A stretch of 64,000 nt of DNA, taken from positions 24,492,894 to 24,556,893 of the forward strand of contig HG738138.1 in the NCBI GenBank assembly GCA_000499405.2. Reading direction: 5' to 3'. The position numbers and the translations under genes are program-made. This document shows positions 50,301 through 63,630 of this stretch, one piece after another. Origin of the DNA: Onchocerca volvulus (taxonomy: Eukaryota > Nematoda > Chromadorea > Rhabditida > Onchocercidae). Each line of letters opens with the position of its first letter. Position 1 is the first letter of the stretch. The notes under the pieces are model-generated. The model was not told where the DNA came from and searched no databases. It saw only the letters and a list, made by a program, of their open reading frames with translations.

Positions 50301-53300
50301 AACTTTATTTCAAGAAATTAAATGAATCACAAGAATTTTTTCTTTTTTGGTAACAAATAAAAGCTCAAGATATACTACTGATTTTCTCTATTACGGGATA
50401 AGATTTGAAATAATTTCCTACAACTATAAAATAAAGACGAATTTTGAATGAAACCAGTTGACTTATAAAACCAAATGGAACCAATGTGGTTCATAAAACC
50501 AAATGGATATTCGACTGAAAGTAAAGAATCGAAAATAGTTGCAAATGGATAGGAGATAACCTCAAAACATCTTCAATACCACTAACACAGATTCAGAAGT
50601 AGCGAAAGTTCTAAGTATATAAATTAATCAAAAATTCCTCATGAATAATTTTCTTTTTAAAGTTTAAAATCATTTATTAATGTGTTGATTAACTAAAATT
50701 ATTAACCTGAAATAGTTCGAATTAAAATACTTACCATTAGCAGTTGAAGCAGTATCCCAGTTGGTAAGTTGTTCATTCATCATCCCACTCGTACTACGCC
50801 TCACAACTTCTGTTGTCACTCGCTTCAGTTCGAAATCGTCGCTGCAAACTATAGAAATTCAAAACCAAAAAATTTGATTGCCAAAACTATTTCCAATATT
50901 CCCATGCTACACTTTTTTTTTTTTTTTAAATAAACAGTTAAATACATAATTAATAATTTTATAAAACATAGAAAATAAAATAAAAAGAATGTTTAGATAT
51001 ATATGCCACAATCTACCACAAGAATTAATTTTAGTTATAAGGTATTACTTACTGATAAATAAGAAGAATTCCATGCTATTAATTGTTTTGGAGAATGAAA
51101 GTTCTCTACCAGAAAAATTTTCAGGAGATCACAAAAAGTTATACGCAAAAATTAGAAAAGAGAAGAAATTGAATATAAAATAAAGGCAAAATCAGATAAT
51201 GAATGCAAAAATTTTTTCTTAGAACAGAAAATAAGGTCATCAGTATATAATGTGCTGCTCGGATTCTTAATTTTTTGGTTATGAAATTCAGAAGGATTCA
51301 ATGACCCGTATTTCGTAGATGAAAATTAACAATTGATGTGAATATAGATATGGCACTCATACGTCAAAAACTCTATTCATTAATGTATCAAGAACTCCAG
51401 CGTAATAAGCTTAATCACTATTTCCAATTGTATTAATTGCTTTCAGTTAGCATACTATTAAGTAGGAAGTGCTTAATTTATAAAAATCTAAAAATCAATT
51501 ACATAGACGAAAATTATCCGCGTAAATGTGGAAAAGAACAATGAGCTGCAATACTTAAGTGGATATTATGATAAAGGAAATTAAAATTAAAAAGGAAATA
51601 GACGAAACTGAAGTCAAAAGAATAGAAAGTTTCGGGAAAAAGCCAGAAATTAAAGCGCTATAATACTCTAAAACAAAAGTCTAATTCTAAACACAAAAAT
51701 ACCGACTGAACCCAATAGTGAGATACAACGAATGTTAAAATATGCAAATGGTGTGACAAATTTTACTACTTGTTTGTCCTCTTTATATTCCGATTATTCC
51801 TTAAACTGAATGCACAGTGTTTGCAGATCTGTCGTACATATCTGCGTAGCTCTCCTAAACTATCATATATTTATTTACCACTGCAGAATGAATGGAGTAC
51901 ATTTCTCATCAACAAGAATAGAGGTCAAGGATAGTATAATCAAGCTATAGAGTAACTTTCACAAAAAGATTTAAAACAAATGGCTAATATAAATTATTAT
52001 TCACATTATTACTTCTTCAATTTCGTTCCCCTTTTGTTGACAAAGCAAAAAAGAAGATCAGGAAACTTAAAATTTAAGAAAAAATACATGGAACAAAAAA
52101 AAAAAAAAAAAAAAAAAAAAAACATACTCTTTAATCACACTACTGAATGGAGTATCAATAATCATTGCTCTTGGCTTTCGCCCCATACAACTATCTGAAT
52201 CTTCATCACCAATTTTAATACTGCTTAGTGAACCAAATTCGGATTCTGAATCTTTCACCTACAATAATATTAGTTCCTTGATTTCCAGAAGAATAAGATA
52301 ATTTCTCAGCTTGTTCAAGTTATGATAATTCTACTATTATGGTGAAAGTATTGGGCACAAGGAGTAAACAAAAAGTAAGACAAACATCCTAAAAGATTTG
52401 AATTGCATTCTTTGAAATATGATCTGCATAAACATTTCCATAACTAATTATTAGGATTTGCCAATATCTATGCCACCGTTTCTCAAGAATGGCAATCCTC
52501 TACATATATTCAAATGTAATAAAAACTTAACATCTAAGGACATAGTATTTTGTAAACGCTAAAAAACTTTTCCTAAATTAAAAAATATTGAAACAGTTTT
52601 AAAAAGACAAAATCAGATACAAGAAAGTTAACATTTCCCGCGAAAATTAATCTAAATCTCAAAATAACGTGGAATTGTTAAAGTGAAGAGTATTTCTTAT
52701 TTAAACTCAATAGATAATTTGAAATGATCCAGAAAATTTCCAAAGAAAGCTCATGTTATCAGCTGTTCAGTAATTTTTTTTTTTCTTTAATCTGATAGCA
52801 ATAAACAACGACTTTTTTAAATTAAACATTGTTACCAAAAGAATATTGACCAAAGGGATATTGAATAGAATTAAAACGTTTAGTGTCGTCATTAAAATTA
52901 GGAAAAAAACTAATAGGAGAAGTTTAACCTTTGCATTTCGAATATATTCCATGTGTTCATCACCAGCTGCATCACTGCCACTTCCCAATAAACTATCAGG
53001 TGTTTCGGATCTAATAATTATGTGTTTTTCATAAAAGAATTCGAAAATTCATTTCTATCTCATGCAAAGTAATGTTTTTCATAAAGAAGCATGCTTGAAG
53101 ATTTTTGCATAAATTGACAACTTTGTAAAGAACTGAAGAAAAAAAAGAGGCAATATATGAGCTGATCTTATTTTGAAAAATGTTATTTACCGTTCACAAA
53201 ATTTTTCTATTCCTAGAATGCTAATATTCTTAATAGTTTGAGATTTTCGTGCCATCATTTTGTTGACAAGAAAATTGGACAATCGCCATACAAAAATACA

Positions 53301-54585
53301 ACCACTGTAGGACACAACATATAAACGCCTGCAATATTTCAAATAAATCAAGACTGTAGCAAAACTGACCGCTGAAACTTCATCTCCCCGAAAACAGAAT
53401 ACTCTGAGAATGGTATTTTATGGAAATGTTTTTGAATTTCGAGATTTTTATATTGTTTCTGAGATAGATCAACTATGTAAATTCAGTAATTTGATATAAT
53501 TGTTGATACTTAACATAAATATAATAAATAATCAGGATATTCAAGAGATGATTTTGGAACTAAAGTTTTTTCGCTAGTTCTCGAGTCTTAATAAAAAGGG
53601 AAAAAGTTTAATTCGTTTTTTTTCTTGGGAATGATTCCTCCTTTACTATGTTCCTGGCAATTATTTTCACTGACAAATAAATATTTCGTAATATCTTCGA
53701 ATTTATAATACAGCACAGTAAAATTATGATGTAAGATTTACGAATTATGCATTCTTTATTATCTGAACAAGATATATAGCTAATGAACTGAATGTTTAAA
53801 TTTCATCCAATCTTAAAATTAACCTGCAATCGGCGGAAAACGCAATATCTGTGATGTTATCCGACTGACCAGTCAATACTGCAGCAAATTCTCCAGTAGC
53901 CAGATCAATGATATAAACATTTCGGTTTGTACATACTGTTGCAGCATAAATTCCTGATGGATCCAGTCGTACCTATATAATTTGGATGATTTTGAACGAT
54001 AAGCAAAAGCATTTGAATGTTTATAATTTGGAAATGAAATGCACAAAAGAACCCAATTGGTATTACACAAACTAATGGATAAAATTAATCTATTAAATAG
54101 AAGAAACCCTGGTAAGTTGTCCATCATCATTTGCAGCTCCTTTAATCTGTTTTACAAGTTTTCCTTGAAATGAATATATCCGAAGTTGACGATCCTGGCA
54201 AGCAGCAATCATTCCATCGGTACTTAGCACAACATGATTCAAACCAAACTGAGATTTTATGTGGTTTATACGTGAAAAAGTTACCGAAGATGGCTGCAAA
54301 GAATATTTACGTAGAATTAACTAAACTAAAATCAGGTAAAAATAGAAATATTTTCTCAATAAGCAAATCATTTAAACGCTTCTAATGAAAAAAATGAGTT
54401 CAGAATAGTTGTGCAATAACAGATTCTATTTAAACATTCCCATTAAGTGAGTAAATAATAGCCTGTTTCAATGTTTAATTAAATATTTTGATCCAACTTT
54501 GCAGTTTCTCTGCTTTAACGGTCTGAAATTATTTAAACTGCCTCAATTTGCTAAATATTCCTTCTTCAATAAGTAGTGAAGATTG

Positions 54586-54618
<33 letters not shown>

Positions 54619-55257
54619 CAAATTCATTGTAAAATTACTTCTGAACCGATCATTTTCCTAATTACAATTGAACGATCAGCAGCTGAACTTATTAACTGCA
54701 AATTATCTGCCTCCTGCAACACATCAATTTAGTTTTTCTTACAGATTAAAAAGACATCTTAAAAATAAAAACAAAACTAGAAAATTTCTGTAGTATTTAA
54801 CAAATTTATCACGAACCTCCACGAAAAGTATAGAATTTACAGTACTTGTATGATCATCAATACTTGCTAATGGCTGATAGTCATTGAGTGGATCAAACAA
54901 GTGCACCATGCGGTCTCGACTTCCAGTAGCTAGCAGATAACGAACTGAAATAAGGAAATTACAAATCAACTGCTGCATATATTAATTATTAACAAATGTT
55001 CAACGGAAATAATACGAGGAACATATATGAAATGCACAACTAAATGTCATTATTAAGTAATTAAGTATAGAAACCTATGAATTATAAGCTATCTCTTGCA
55101 GCATACTATTCAATATTTCCTGTGAATTAACATCGAAGAGCAAAACTTATTATTTCAATCTTCCTTTGACGTAATGGTCCCCAATTTCTTTTTAATGTAG
55201 CTTTCCATTTTTTAGTAACATTAGCTAATAAACAAAAATGAAAACTCTGTTATTAGA

Positions 55258-55295
<38 letters not shown>

Positions 55296-58200
55296 AAGAA
55301 AAAAAAAGAAAAACGTTCACTTCAGCAGAAAATTACAGTACAAACTCACGACTTTGTGGGTCAGAATATTCTATGCACATAATGTCACTTTCATGCGCTT
55401 CAAAAAATGCAATCATTTTCATAGTTGGTATGGTTAAATCGTAGACACTGAAACATTTCTGGTTGAAAAATCAAGTCTAAAATCATCTGATGAAAATTTC
55501 GGATTAATGAAGGCAACAATTTTGTTAAAATTCATTACTTTCAAAAAAATTAAAAACTTACGACAAATTTCCATCTCGACTACCAGCAGCCAGATGTTTA
55601 CCATCAGGACTTACTTTCAAAGATTTCACGCCACTACCTGTATCAGATAAGGATGCTCCAAATACTTCTGAAAAGAGATGAAATAATATTGAAGCAGTCG
55701 TTATTTAAAACTTTTCTGATACCACTTATTTCACTTTTATTCCTTTTGGACAATTTATCGCACAAAGAACAAGCAATGTAACTTTGATCTGATGCTGAAC
55801 AAAACGACTCATCTATTTAAGCTAAAATAAAACATGCCATCTGGGGATTCGCTAAGTTGAGAATCATTGTTGGTAATAAAAATAACTTTTTTCAAATCTT
55901 CCGAGAATACATTCGCATATGGCAACGAAGACTGCTTATTCTACAAAAATACAATATAATTTCATATACAAAAATGTTAATTTTTTGAAAATTTCAAATA
56001 AATAAATTTAATTATTGATGAGATCAAAAGCAAACCTCATCAAATGACCTTAATAGATGATCCACATTCCACATGCGAATAGTTTGATCTATACCACCCG
56101 TTATGATCGAACCTTGTGGTAAACATTCAAAATTTGGCGGATAAACCTATAAAACTTATAGTGTTTTCTTGAATATATTGAAATAAAAAAAAAAAAAAAA
56201 AAAAACTCAAAATACTCTTCCAATGACTTGCCTCTAGTGAAATCACTGGTCCAACATGAAAAAGCTGTGAAGAAATTTTGAGAATACTTCGATCCGTTGG
56301 TTGCCACGTATAAATAGATCGATCGCTATAAACAACAGTAAGCATTCCAGTCTTTTTGTTGTATGTTAATGCTCGCACATCCGGATACCTGAAAAGCATA
56401 TACCAAAATTCCAAATTGGCATCTAAATCATGTCTAAACGAAAGCATATTCTCAAAAAGTTTGTTTTCCTGCTAAATGAAAATAATTTTTTTTAGCTAAT
56501 TCTTTTCTTCAATAAAATTTATAAACATGTGATGCATAAAATCTAAGGCAATTATCAAATTAAAATTTCATAAATTTAACCAGAAAAGTTACCAACCTAC
56601 ACCCCGATGGATGTGAATCAGGTAATAATGCATCTTGTTTTACACCTTCGGCAACATCACATGACAAATAGTGTGGTTTACAAAATGTGAATTTATGCGT
56701 CATTGTTGAAATATCCAAACATCTTATAAAGCCATTGTTAAATCCAACAAACAATTCACCATTTCCAAGCACTATCGACCGTGGAACTTCGTTGTGCAAA
56801 TCATAAGTATTCACTAACTGAAATAAATTTAGCTGTCAAAATAATTTAATAAAAACGCACGAAATGAAACACTGAAGCAAGTTCTGAATAAAATCATAAT
56901 TGTCAAAATACTCTGTGACTAAAAGAAAACTGTATGCTTAATGGATGGATTGATAAAGGAAGGACACATTTTCATTCATTAGTTTATTCGACTACCGAAT
57001 AAAAAAAATGGAGTCCCGCCATTATTTAATCTCATCCTACCACGCAGATAAATATAAATTTAGACCTTATTGAAACACCGGTTTAACAGACTAATTTTTG
57101 ATGTTATGTACAAATAAAAAAAAAAAATTAAAGAAAAATGGAAGGAAAAGAAACAGTGCAAGGATGAAAGAGCATGAAATAATTAATAGCACTCAAATCA
57201 ATATAGCTGGAGGAAATTTCCAAAAATCCTCTAAAAATGTCTCCACTTAATTGCTACCTTCTTATCATGAAATTCAATCAAAAGACTGGTTTCCGTGACT
57301 GAGAATGTCCGATTATCAGGAGCGCAACAAACATCCAAAAAGGTATTATTTCGTTGATCGGCCAAAATTGCTGAACGACCCTGCAAATAACTTAAATTTG
57401 AATCTAACTGAAAAAAAAGAGGAGTGTGAAAAAAAAAAGCCATAACAAAATTCAAAACCAAGAATGTCTATTGAGAAACCCTTGTTTTGACAGGAAAGAG
57501 TCAAGATCCTACTTGTTACATTGATTCTCATACCTGCAAAGGTACACTTTTCGAATTCTCCGATTTCTTTGCAACATGCCAAAATTTAACATGCCTGACT
57601 CCTACCGTCACACACCCACCTTGTTCTGTAATGTCAATTGAATAAACCTGAAAAAATTATTTTAATAATTTTCCTGTACTATCTATAACAGACTAGTTGA
57701 TTTCCATTTCTTGAGCTTTACCAAATTTATTAGTTCAATAATAATATATTCATCATAACAAATTGAGCTCTAGTCAGATTATTTTGATTTTTCAAATCAA
57801 ATTAATGCGTGAACATAAGCGTAATAAGAAGTTTTGCAAATGAAGATATGTAACGAAGATGAAAAAATATTTACTTTCGAAGTTAGACGATTCTCAGCAA
57901 TTTTTTGTTGTGCTCGCCAGTCCCAAACTACGATCGAGCGATCATGCTGATTTCCTACTGACACCAAATACCCATTCGGCGTAAAACGCTAAAAACTGAG
58001 TAATTACAAATATGTTCCCGAGATTACGAGTATGTTCCAGAAATGCACTTTTAATTAACTGAAAAAAATTTTTCAGACTTCTGAAGTCATGAAATGCAGA
58101 ATTTCTGATATAAATTCACTAAAAACTTACCACACAAGTGATTCCTAATTGATGATGTTTTATATCAACAACTTGAGAGAAATCGAACTGTCCTTTTGCA

Positions 58201-59101
58201 TCATAAAGTTCCCAAACTCGTACTCGCGGCTCATGTCCAGTCTGAAAGTTAATTTAGAAAATGAAATAAGAAATTATTGCTACATCATTACTTCAATTAA
58301 AATTCTTGAAAAAGTTTTCTCATTTTTCCAATCTCCGAATTTCATTTTTTTATAAGTTGAGCTATCTGGAAATACCTCTCCAGTAGCGATGTATCTTCCG
58401 CAGAGAGAAAACGATAAGCATGTTATGTTGTTTTTCGTTGTACCAATTAAATGGGCTTGGGCGTTATTTCTTGGATTATGAAGAATAACAGTGGCCCTGA
58501 ATAAAAAACAAAATTACATGTCTAAATATTTATAAGAGACTATAACATCGGATTTTTTTAGGACAGTTCTTCAAATATACATATATAAAGTTCATTTATG
58601 TATTGCTTCGTATCAAGATTTTATTTACAAGAATTCTACATTTTATATCTCCTGACTTCATTTGATTTTCATCTCAGTTTTAATTGCAGAAATTTTTATT
58701 AAAAACTTTTGTCTCAAAATTCTGTGTTTATAATAACGTTTACAACAGCAGAATAAATAAAAAAAAAACCATGAAAAAGCAAAAAAAAATCTGTTAATTA
58801 GAGAGATGAAAATGCTACGATGTTAAATGATTAATGCTACTGATAACAGATTAATTAACATGATTATGTTAATAGTAATATTAATACTATGTTAACAGTC
58901 ATGTTAATTAATCTTTTCTCAGTAGCATTCACTATATTGACTATGTTATGATTAAGAGATATAAAGAAATAAAATTTTTTTACTGATAAAAAATCCGCAA
59001 AAAGTTTACCCAGCCGGATAGGCTACAATGCCTTTATTGTCGTCCACTGATACTGACGACCGTGAAACAGCTGTACAACCTAATACCCGTTCTAATTTTG
59101 C
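38336..59101 (-). CDS. WDR62: WDR62/MAPKBP1-like WD40 scaffold protein (N-terminal codons missing)
   Basis: 36 exons, minus strand: 59010-59101, 58376-58496, 58131-58241, 57875-57988, 57534-57647, 57258-57380, 56597-56817, 56232-56388, 56036-56146, 55838-55940, 55562-55667, 55350-55447, 54817-54944, 54639-54713, 54108-54293, 53824-53972, 53191-53328, 52929-53010, 52128-52258, 50735-50841, 49423-49773, 49058-49243, 48599-48819, 48313-48415, 47418-47576, 46412-46512, 46139-46284, 44901-45122, 44134-44316, 43717-43852, 43414-43580, 43191-43325, 42891-43003, 39322-39398, 38788-38948, 38336-38483; 1,691 residues, all phases closing. The first ~720 residues are two WD40 propellers (GIVAYPAG, SGCRYPDVRAL, VSPDGKHLAAGSRDG, CIFVWRL). 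The Ser-rich tail ends in a predicted helical segment. In vertebrates these proteins bind JNK; WDR62 acts at spindle poles. WDR62 and MAPKBP1 are close paralogues, and I cannot assign one. The first exon starts in phase 0 after an acceptor, so the ATG lies upstream. Introns after exons 8 and 10 appear to be GC-AG. Confidence 0.93.
39747..40994 (-). CDS. Alternative first exon of the WD40 gene (WD40-less isoform), frame broken by a 23-bp duplication
   Basis: This 1.25 kb exon lies in the largest intron of the WD40 gene. The ATG at 40994 (MKRRSVTFTDNPPEII) is preceded by an in-frame stop about 10 nt upstream, so it must be a first exon; a possible trans-splice acceptor lies near 41050. It ends GTGGATG|GTAATT in phase 1, exactly as exon 33 does, so either can join the exon at 39398. 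The frame runs from 40994 but shifts at 40358-40403, where 23 bp is tandemly duplicated. As sequenced it then reads an odd hydrophobic run to a stop at 40203. Counting only one copy, the frame continues through hydrophilic Asn/Asp-rich sequence to the donor, 408 codons, plus 128 residues from the shared exons. No known domain; YSRSIPDL is a possible phosphosite or docking segment. A separate overlapping gene is the alternative reading. Confidence 0.7.
40358..40403. repeat. Perfect 23-bp tandem duplication inside coding sequence
   Basis: TCATAGTCAATACTGTTCTT plus AAC occurs at 40358-40380 and again at 40381-40403 with no mismatch. The length is not a multiple of three and it accounts exactly for the frame change between the two halves of the alternative first exon. 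Confidence 0.95.
55260..55293. repeat. 34-nt A run in WD40 gene intron 12
   Basis: Uninterrupted A run followed by GAAAG-interrupted A tracts to about 55311. On the transcript this is a U tract ending about 40 nt after the 5' splice site of exon 12 (55350). Confidence 0.9.
58833..58929. other. Long near-perfect hairpin in WD40 gene intron 1
   Basis: Arm 58833-58863 (AATGCTACTGATAACAGATT, then AATTAACATGA) pairs with 58899-58929 with two mismatches over 31 bp. The 35 nt between them pair further (TGTTAA.TAGTA against TACTATGTTAACA) with a small bulge, leaving a short loop. The predicted structure is one ~97-nt stem-loop inside intron 58497-59009. It could be a small-RNA precursor or a palindromic MITE remnant. 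Confidence 0.75.
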
Positions 59102-61280
59102 CTGCAAATAAGGCGATAAAAATGCATGTAAATATTTCAGATGTCATTTAAAGGAATTATTTTACTCCAACTATCATAACTATACTATTATTACTGCCAG
59201 ATATTAATAACAAAGGTATATATTCTATTCATCAACATATTTTCTAAAAAAAAAAAAAAAATGTTCTCTAATAAAAAACAGCTAACCAGTAAGTAATTAA
59301 ATAAGGAAGGAAATAAGCGGATAGTAATAAATAAAGAAATTAAAAATTAAATTTAATAAAATTTAATTTTATTAAACTTCCCATAATCCATTTTTTTTTC
59401 GAATAAATGTAAATGAAAATAAAAAAAAATGTTACCATATGCATGTGCGGTATGAGTGCAGAAGAGACATATACACAACAGAAACACAATTTCTTGCTTC
59501 AAATAATAACAGCCATAGAAATAAGAATGAGGAAATGATCGTAAAAATCAAAGAGAACGAGTGATGAAAATATATGAATGAATTATGATCGTTTATCGTT
59601 CAAACATCGATATGAAACGAAAAACCGAAAATTAGAAAATTTACATAATAATAATTAAATTGAAATTGTAGGTGGAAATTACGCGGAAAATTGTAAAAAT
59701 CATCCAAAATACGTCAATAGATCAATTGAATATAACGAGAATAATATGTGTTTCTATTTCTCAAAATAATTTTACATCTCTTCTGAAGATGAACTTTCGT
59801 CGTTATTTGACATGTCACCTTGAAATATATTCGAAAAGAAGACTCCGTAATACAATTCATCAAAAAGATATTAAATTTTAATTTCTTCGCAAAATAAGAT
59901 TATAAATTCGCAATGCAATTTTATTTCTAGAGAAATGAGAACAAAATATCATTAAAAATGTAACGATTTATAGATTATTCTTATCATTTTGATCTTAATT
60001 CAAGCAATAAAAAGTAAATGTTACTACTAGTTCTATTAATTTTACAGAGATTTACAAATTTTATTAATTCTAGCATCCATGAATTTCTAATTGCTTCAAA
60101 TCAAAATGATAAAATTAATCTGCTCAATCATTACATTTTTGTGACAAATCATTATCAATTTCCTGGAAGAAAAATTGAATTTTAATGTATAAAACAGGGA
60201 AGAAAAAGAAGAGTTTGTTTCTAAGTGATAAAAATGATAAAAACGGAATATCACGAACCAACTAGACCATAACGAACCAAAACTACCAGAGCAAATTAAT
60301 CAAAGATCAAAAAACATCAAAAATCCATCAAAATATATCATTTTACAGATGAAAACAGTTCGTCCCAGAAGTACAGTTCTCTGCTGACCGAAATTTCAAG
60401 TGCCAATTCTAGGCTCAAAACTAAGAGAGCCTAGGCTCAAAATTAGGGTTTTTCATTCTCAGATCATGAAAGTTCAACCTATCATCACTCGGAATATCAA
60501 ACGTGATATCAATTGACGTGATGATTCACTTCAATTGATCAATTATTGATTTTAGAGAACTGAGATTTCGTGCGAAAATCAGGTGATAGATTAAAGTTTT
60601 GTTTTCTTTATCAGATAAATTATCAGTGGAAGAAGCAGTAACTTATTGAGAGTAATAATAATAACAATTCTGATAATGATCAATATGAGAAATTTTATCG
60701 ATCCATGAAATCATCTCATTTCCAATTTTGATGAAATTAAAACTGATAACAAAATTTCAGACAAAATTTTTATCAAATAATCATTTCTAAAAAATTCTAA
60801 TAATTTATCCAACATTTTAAAATCTTAAAACTATTTTTTTTTAACTAATTAGTAAATTAAATTATGACTTTTTTATTTTAAACAAAAATTTAAGTATAAA
60901 TTTTGTGCTGAAATACGGCACATCATTTATCTGACCAAAATCATTATCTATTTATCTGATTAATTCATAGAAAGATAAAATCAATGATAAAATAAGAAGA
61001 TAAAGTAAATAGAAATAGTAAAAATTGACAAAAAAAAAAAAAGAAAAAGAAATATCTAAATTTATGACAATGAAATTATAAAATTCCAATTAATTAATTA
61101 ATTAAGGAAAAAGTTTTATTTACTTTCTATTTTGATAATTTTTCCAGTCGTCATTATTGATCGATTATTTTTAGCGTAAAATATTTCAAAAGTACAAAGT
61201 AATTATTTTGATGATCTGAAATATCGGAATGGTTATTCTCGATCTTTATGGGATTTAAAAATGAATATTCATTACAGATC

Positions 61281-61390
61281 GATAATTTCCCCCGAATCTT
61301 TCCCGAGTGATATTCTCTGAGAGAGAGATAATTTCCCCCGTCTCTTTCTCATCTTTCCCGAGTGATATTCTCTGAGAGAGATAATTTTCC
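61281..61390. repeat. Tandem block x 2 with GATAATTTCCCCCG and CTCTGAGAGA motifs
   Basis: Copy 1 (61281-61326) and copy 2 (61327-61380) both start GATAATTTCCCCCG and contain TTTCCCGAGTGATATTCTCT; copy 2 has a short insertion. A partial third copy (GATAATTTTCCCG) follows. The 3' part, TCTCTGAGAGA, is itself self-complementary. Confidence 0.85.
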
Positions 61391-61439
61391 CGTAATTTTT
61401 TTACTAAAAAGTATTTCCGGTTAATAATATCATCCTCTC

Positions 61440-61720
61440 TTAATTATTTCCCAATTAATTAATTAAAAAATTAGATGAACTGGACTAATTCGATACTGAC
61501 GGCATTATTTCAAGATAAGTTTTTTGATTAGACTGATATCGAATAAGTGAAAAAATACCTAGCTAATATCATTTAGGTAAAAGACTATCATTTCGGTTAA
61601 TTATTTACTAATTAATTATTTGAAAAATCGATAAATTGGATTATTTAATATGGGCAAGACTATTTTGAGATATTCTTTGATTAGATTGATAACAATTACA
61701 TCACCTGGTTGATATGCTAT
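61440..61720. repeat. Diverged ~125-bp tandem duplication
   Basis: A block at about 61440-61570 (AATTAATTAATTAAAAAATTAGATGAACTGGA.. then TTTTTTGATTAGACTGATA) is echoed at about 61598-61720 (TAATTAATTATTTGAAAAATCGATAAATTGGA.. then TCTTTGATTAGATTGATA). Copies are well diverged, about 158 bp apart. Confidence 0.6.
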
Positions 61721-63498
61721 CAACACAACAATCAATTTAGTTTTGATAAAGTAGAAGAAAATAGAAATTATTGAAATTTCAAGAAGCAAAACAACGATGA
61801 AAAGGACGACATCAATGATGACAATTTTGTCGTAATTGGACAATTGAACAAGTTCTGACGGTTAATCCGTTTGAACAATGGAATTCAAAAAACCGGACAA
61901 TAATATTTTCCAGTTTTCGTCAAATTTTCCTTTTGAAATTTTTTGCGAAATAGCACCGAATTAGAAAATAAATCTATGAAAATTGCGAAAAAAAAAAAAA
62001 AAAAACTAAATTTCAAGTTGAAAAATTTAATTCAAATTTAAAATAAACTGGAAATTGATTTATTTTGAAATATTTTAGAAATTCGAATTTTCTTAAAAGG
62101 ACACTTGGATGACATTCTCATTAGAGCATATATTTTAAGTATTTCTAAGAATGTGAAAATATATGAATATTACAATCGTAATCATTTGTAAGGCAAATGA
62201 TTTCCAATAAATTCAATAATTAAAAAATTTAATTTCATTTCATTCACTTATATTTATTCCCATTTAATTACTAACTCTATTATCACCGAGAAAACCAGTT
62301 ATCCAATCATCAAACTTCGAATTAACTTAAACTGGAATTGAAATTGAAATTGATTTCATCATTGAACTATGTAATTTTCTTCCAAATGAGATAATTCTAA
62401 CTAAGAACAACAATTTTTCTTTCTTTTAAATTAAATTAAAATATTCCCACAATTATTTTTCACATAAGATTAAAATTAAAAAAAAAAATAAGAAATCAAT
62501 AAAAATTCATACATTTTTACTTCTTTTTATTACATTCCATTAATTCCAATCATTTTTGATCAAAAAAAAAGAAGAAAAAAGAATGAATTTCAATCATTTT
62601 TGTTTCAAATAATTTCGAAACGAAAAATTTAGTCTTTTCTCATAAAATACTTCGAAAATGGCATGTTAAAAAAAATTAGAGGTCGTAGTGCAAAATGGCG
62701 AAGAAAATAATGTTCATTGAAAACAAAAAAAATTTAATTGAAAACTCGTTTTTTTTTTAAATTCACTTTTAAAAGTATCACTATCGTGAATGGATAATTT
62801 TCCCGGAAATAATTGTAATGGAAATGAAAAATTTCAGGAATTTTTTTCCATCCTCAAATCTCGATGGTAAAAAAAAAAAAAAAAAGAAACTTGGAAATTT
62901 TGATGAAAACATTGTTTTGAAAATTTTTTTTCGTAACAACTTTTACTCTTGAAAATAATAATATTTGTAATGAAGTAAGAATTAAATATATAGGTCAATT
63001 TCGATTTTATGTCAAATTTTAAAGACAAATTTTAAAACTTTTCAAGATATGAAAAAATTAAAAAATGTCAACTTAGGTTGACATTAAGATTATTTTATTT
63101 GATTTGATTTCAAGGTTTTTTCGGTCATTTTGAGAAAATATTTTTAAAGAGATTTGAATAGAACATTTCAGGGAAATCTTTGCTCATTTAAAACTTCAAA
63201 GTTTTGTTTTTTTTTCCAGGTTTCTTTCAAATTTTCATGAGATAGCATCGGTTGAAATGGAACAATTGTTAAATAAAATTTCAAAACATATGGAAAAAGC
63301 ATTGTAATTGAAATTTTGCGAAAATGCAAACAATAAATTTTGAAAATTTTCTCAAGCAAAATTATATTTAACACTTTTTAAATACATTTAAAACTTTCTG
63401 TTCCAACGAAAACGTCAATTCAAGGGCAAAGCTTAAGTTATATCAATTTTCAACTTTATCAACTTTTTTCATCAACGTTATCAGGTGCTATAACGTGA

Positions 63499-63518
63499 GA
63501 TGATATGCGCATATCATC
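63499..63518. repeat. 20-bp perfect palindrome
   Basis: GATGATATGCGCATATCATC reads the same on both strands. It lies immediately before the ATCACTT repeat. Confidence 0.95.
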
Positions 63519-63520
63519 AA

Positions 63521-63630
63521 TTATCACTTGCTAATCACTGATCACTTGCATTCAGTCCACCACTTATCACTTATCACTTGTCACTTGCTAATTAATCACT
63601 TATCACTTACTTTCAATTCCAACTTATCAT
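63521..63630. repeat. ATCACTT-type short repeat
   Basis: ATCACTT, or GTCACTT/CCACTT variants, recurs about ten times in direct orientation with short irregular spacers (TATCACTTATCACTTGTC is the tightest part). Confidence 0.8.

Noticed and set aside
59436..59444. Possible 9-nt first coding exon (ATG CAT ATG then GTAACA) for the WD40 gene
   Set aside because: Phase 0 and upstream of exon 1, but such a short match occurs easily by chance; not annotated.
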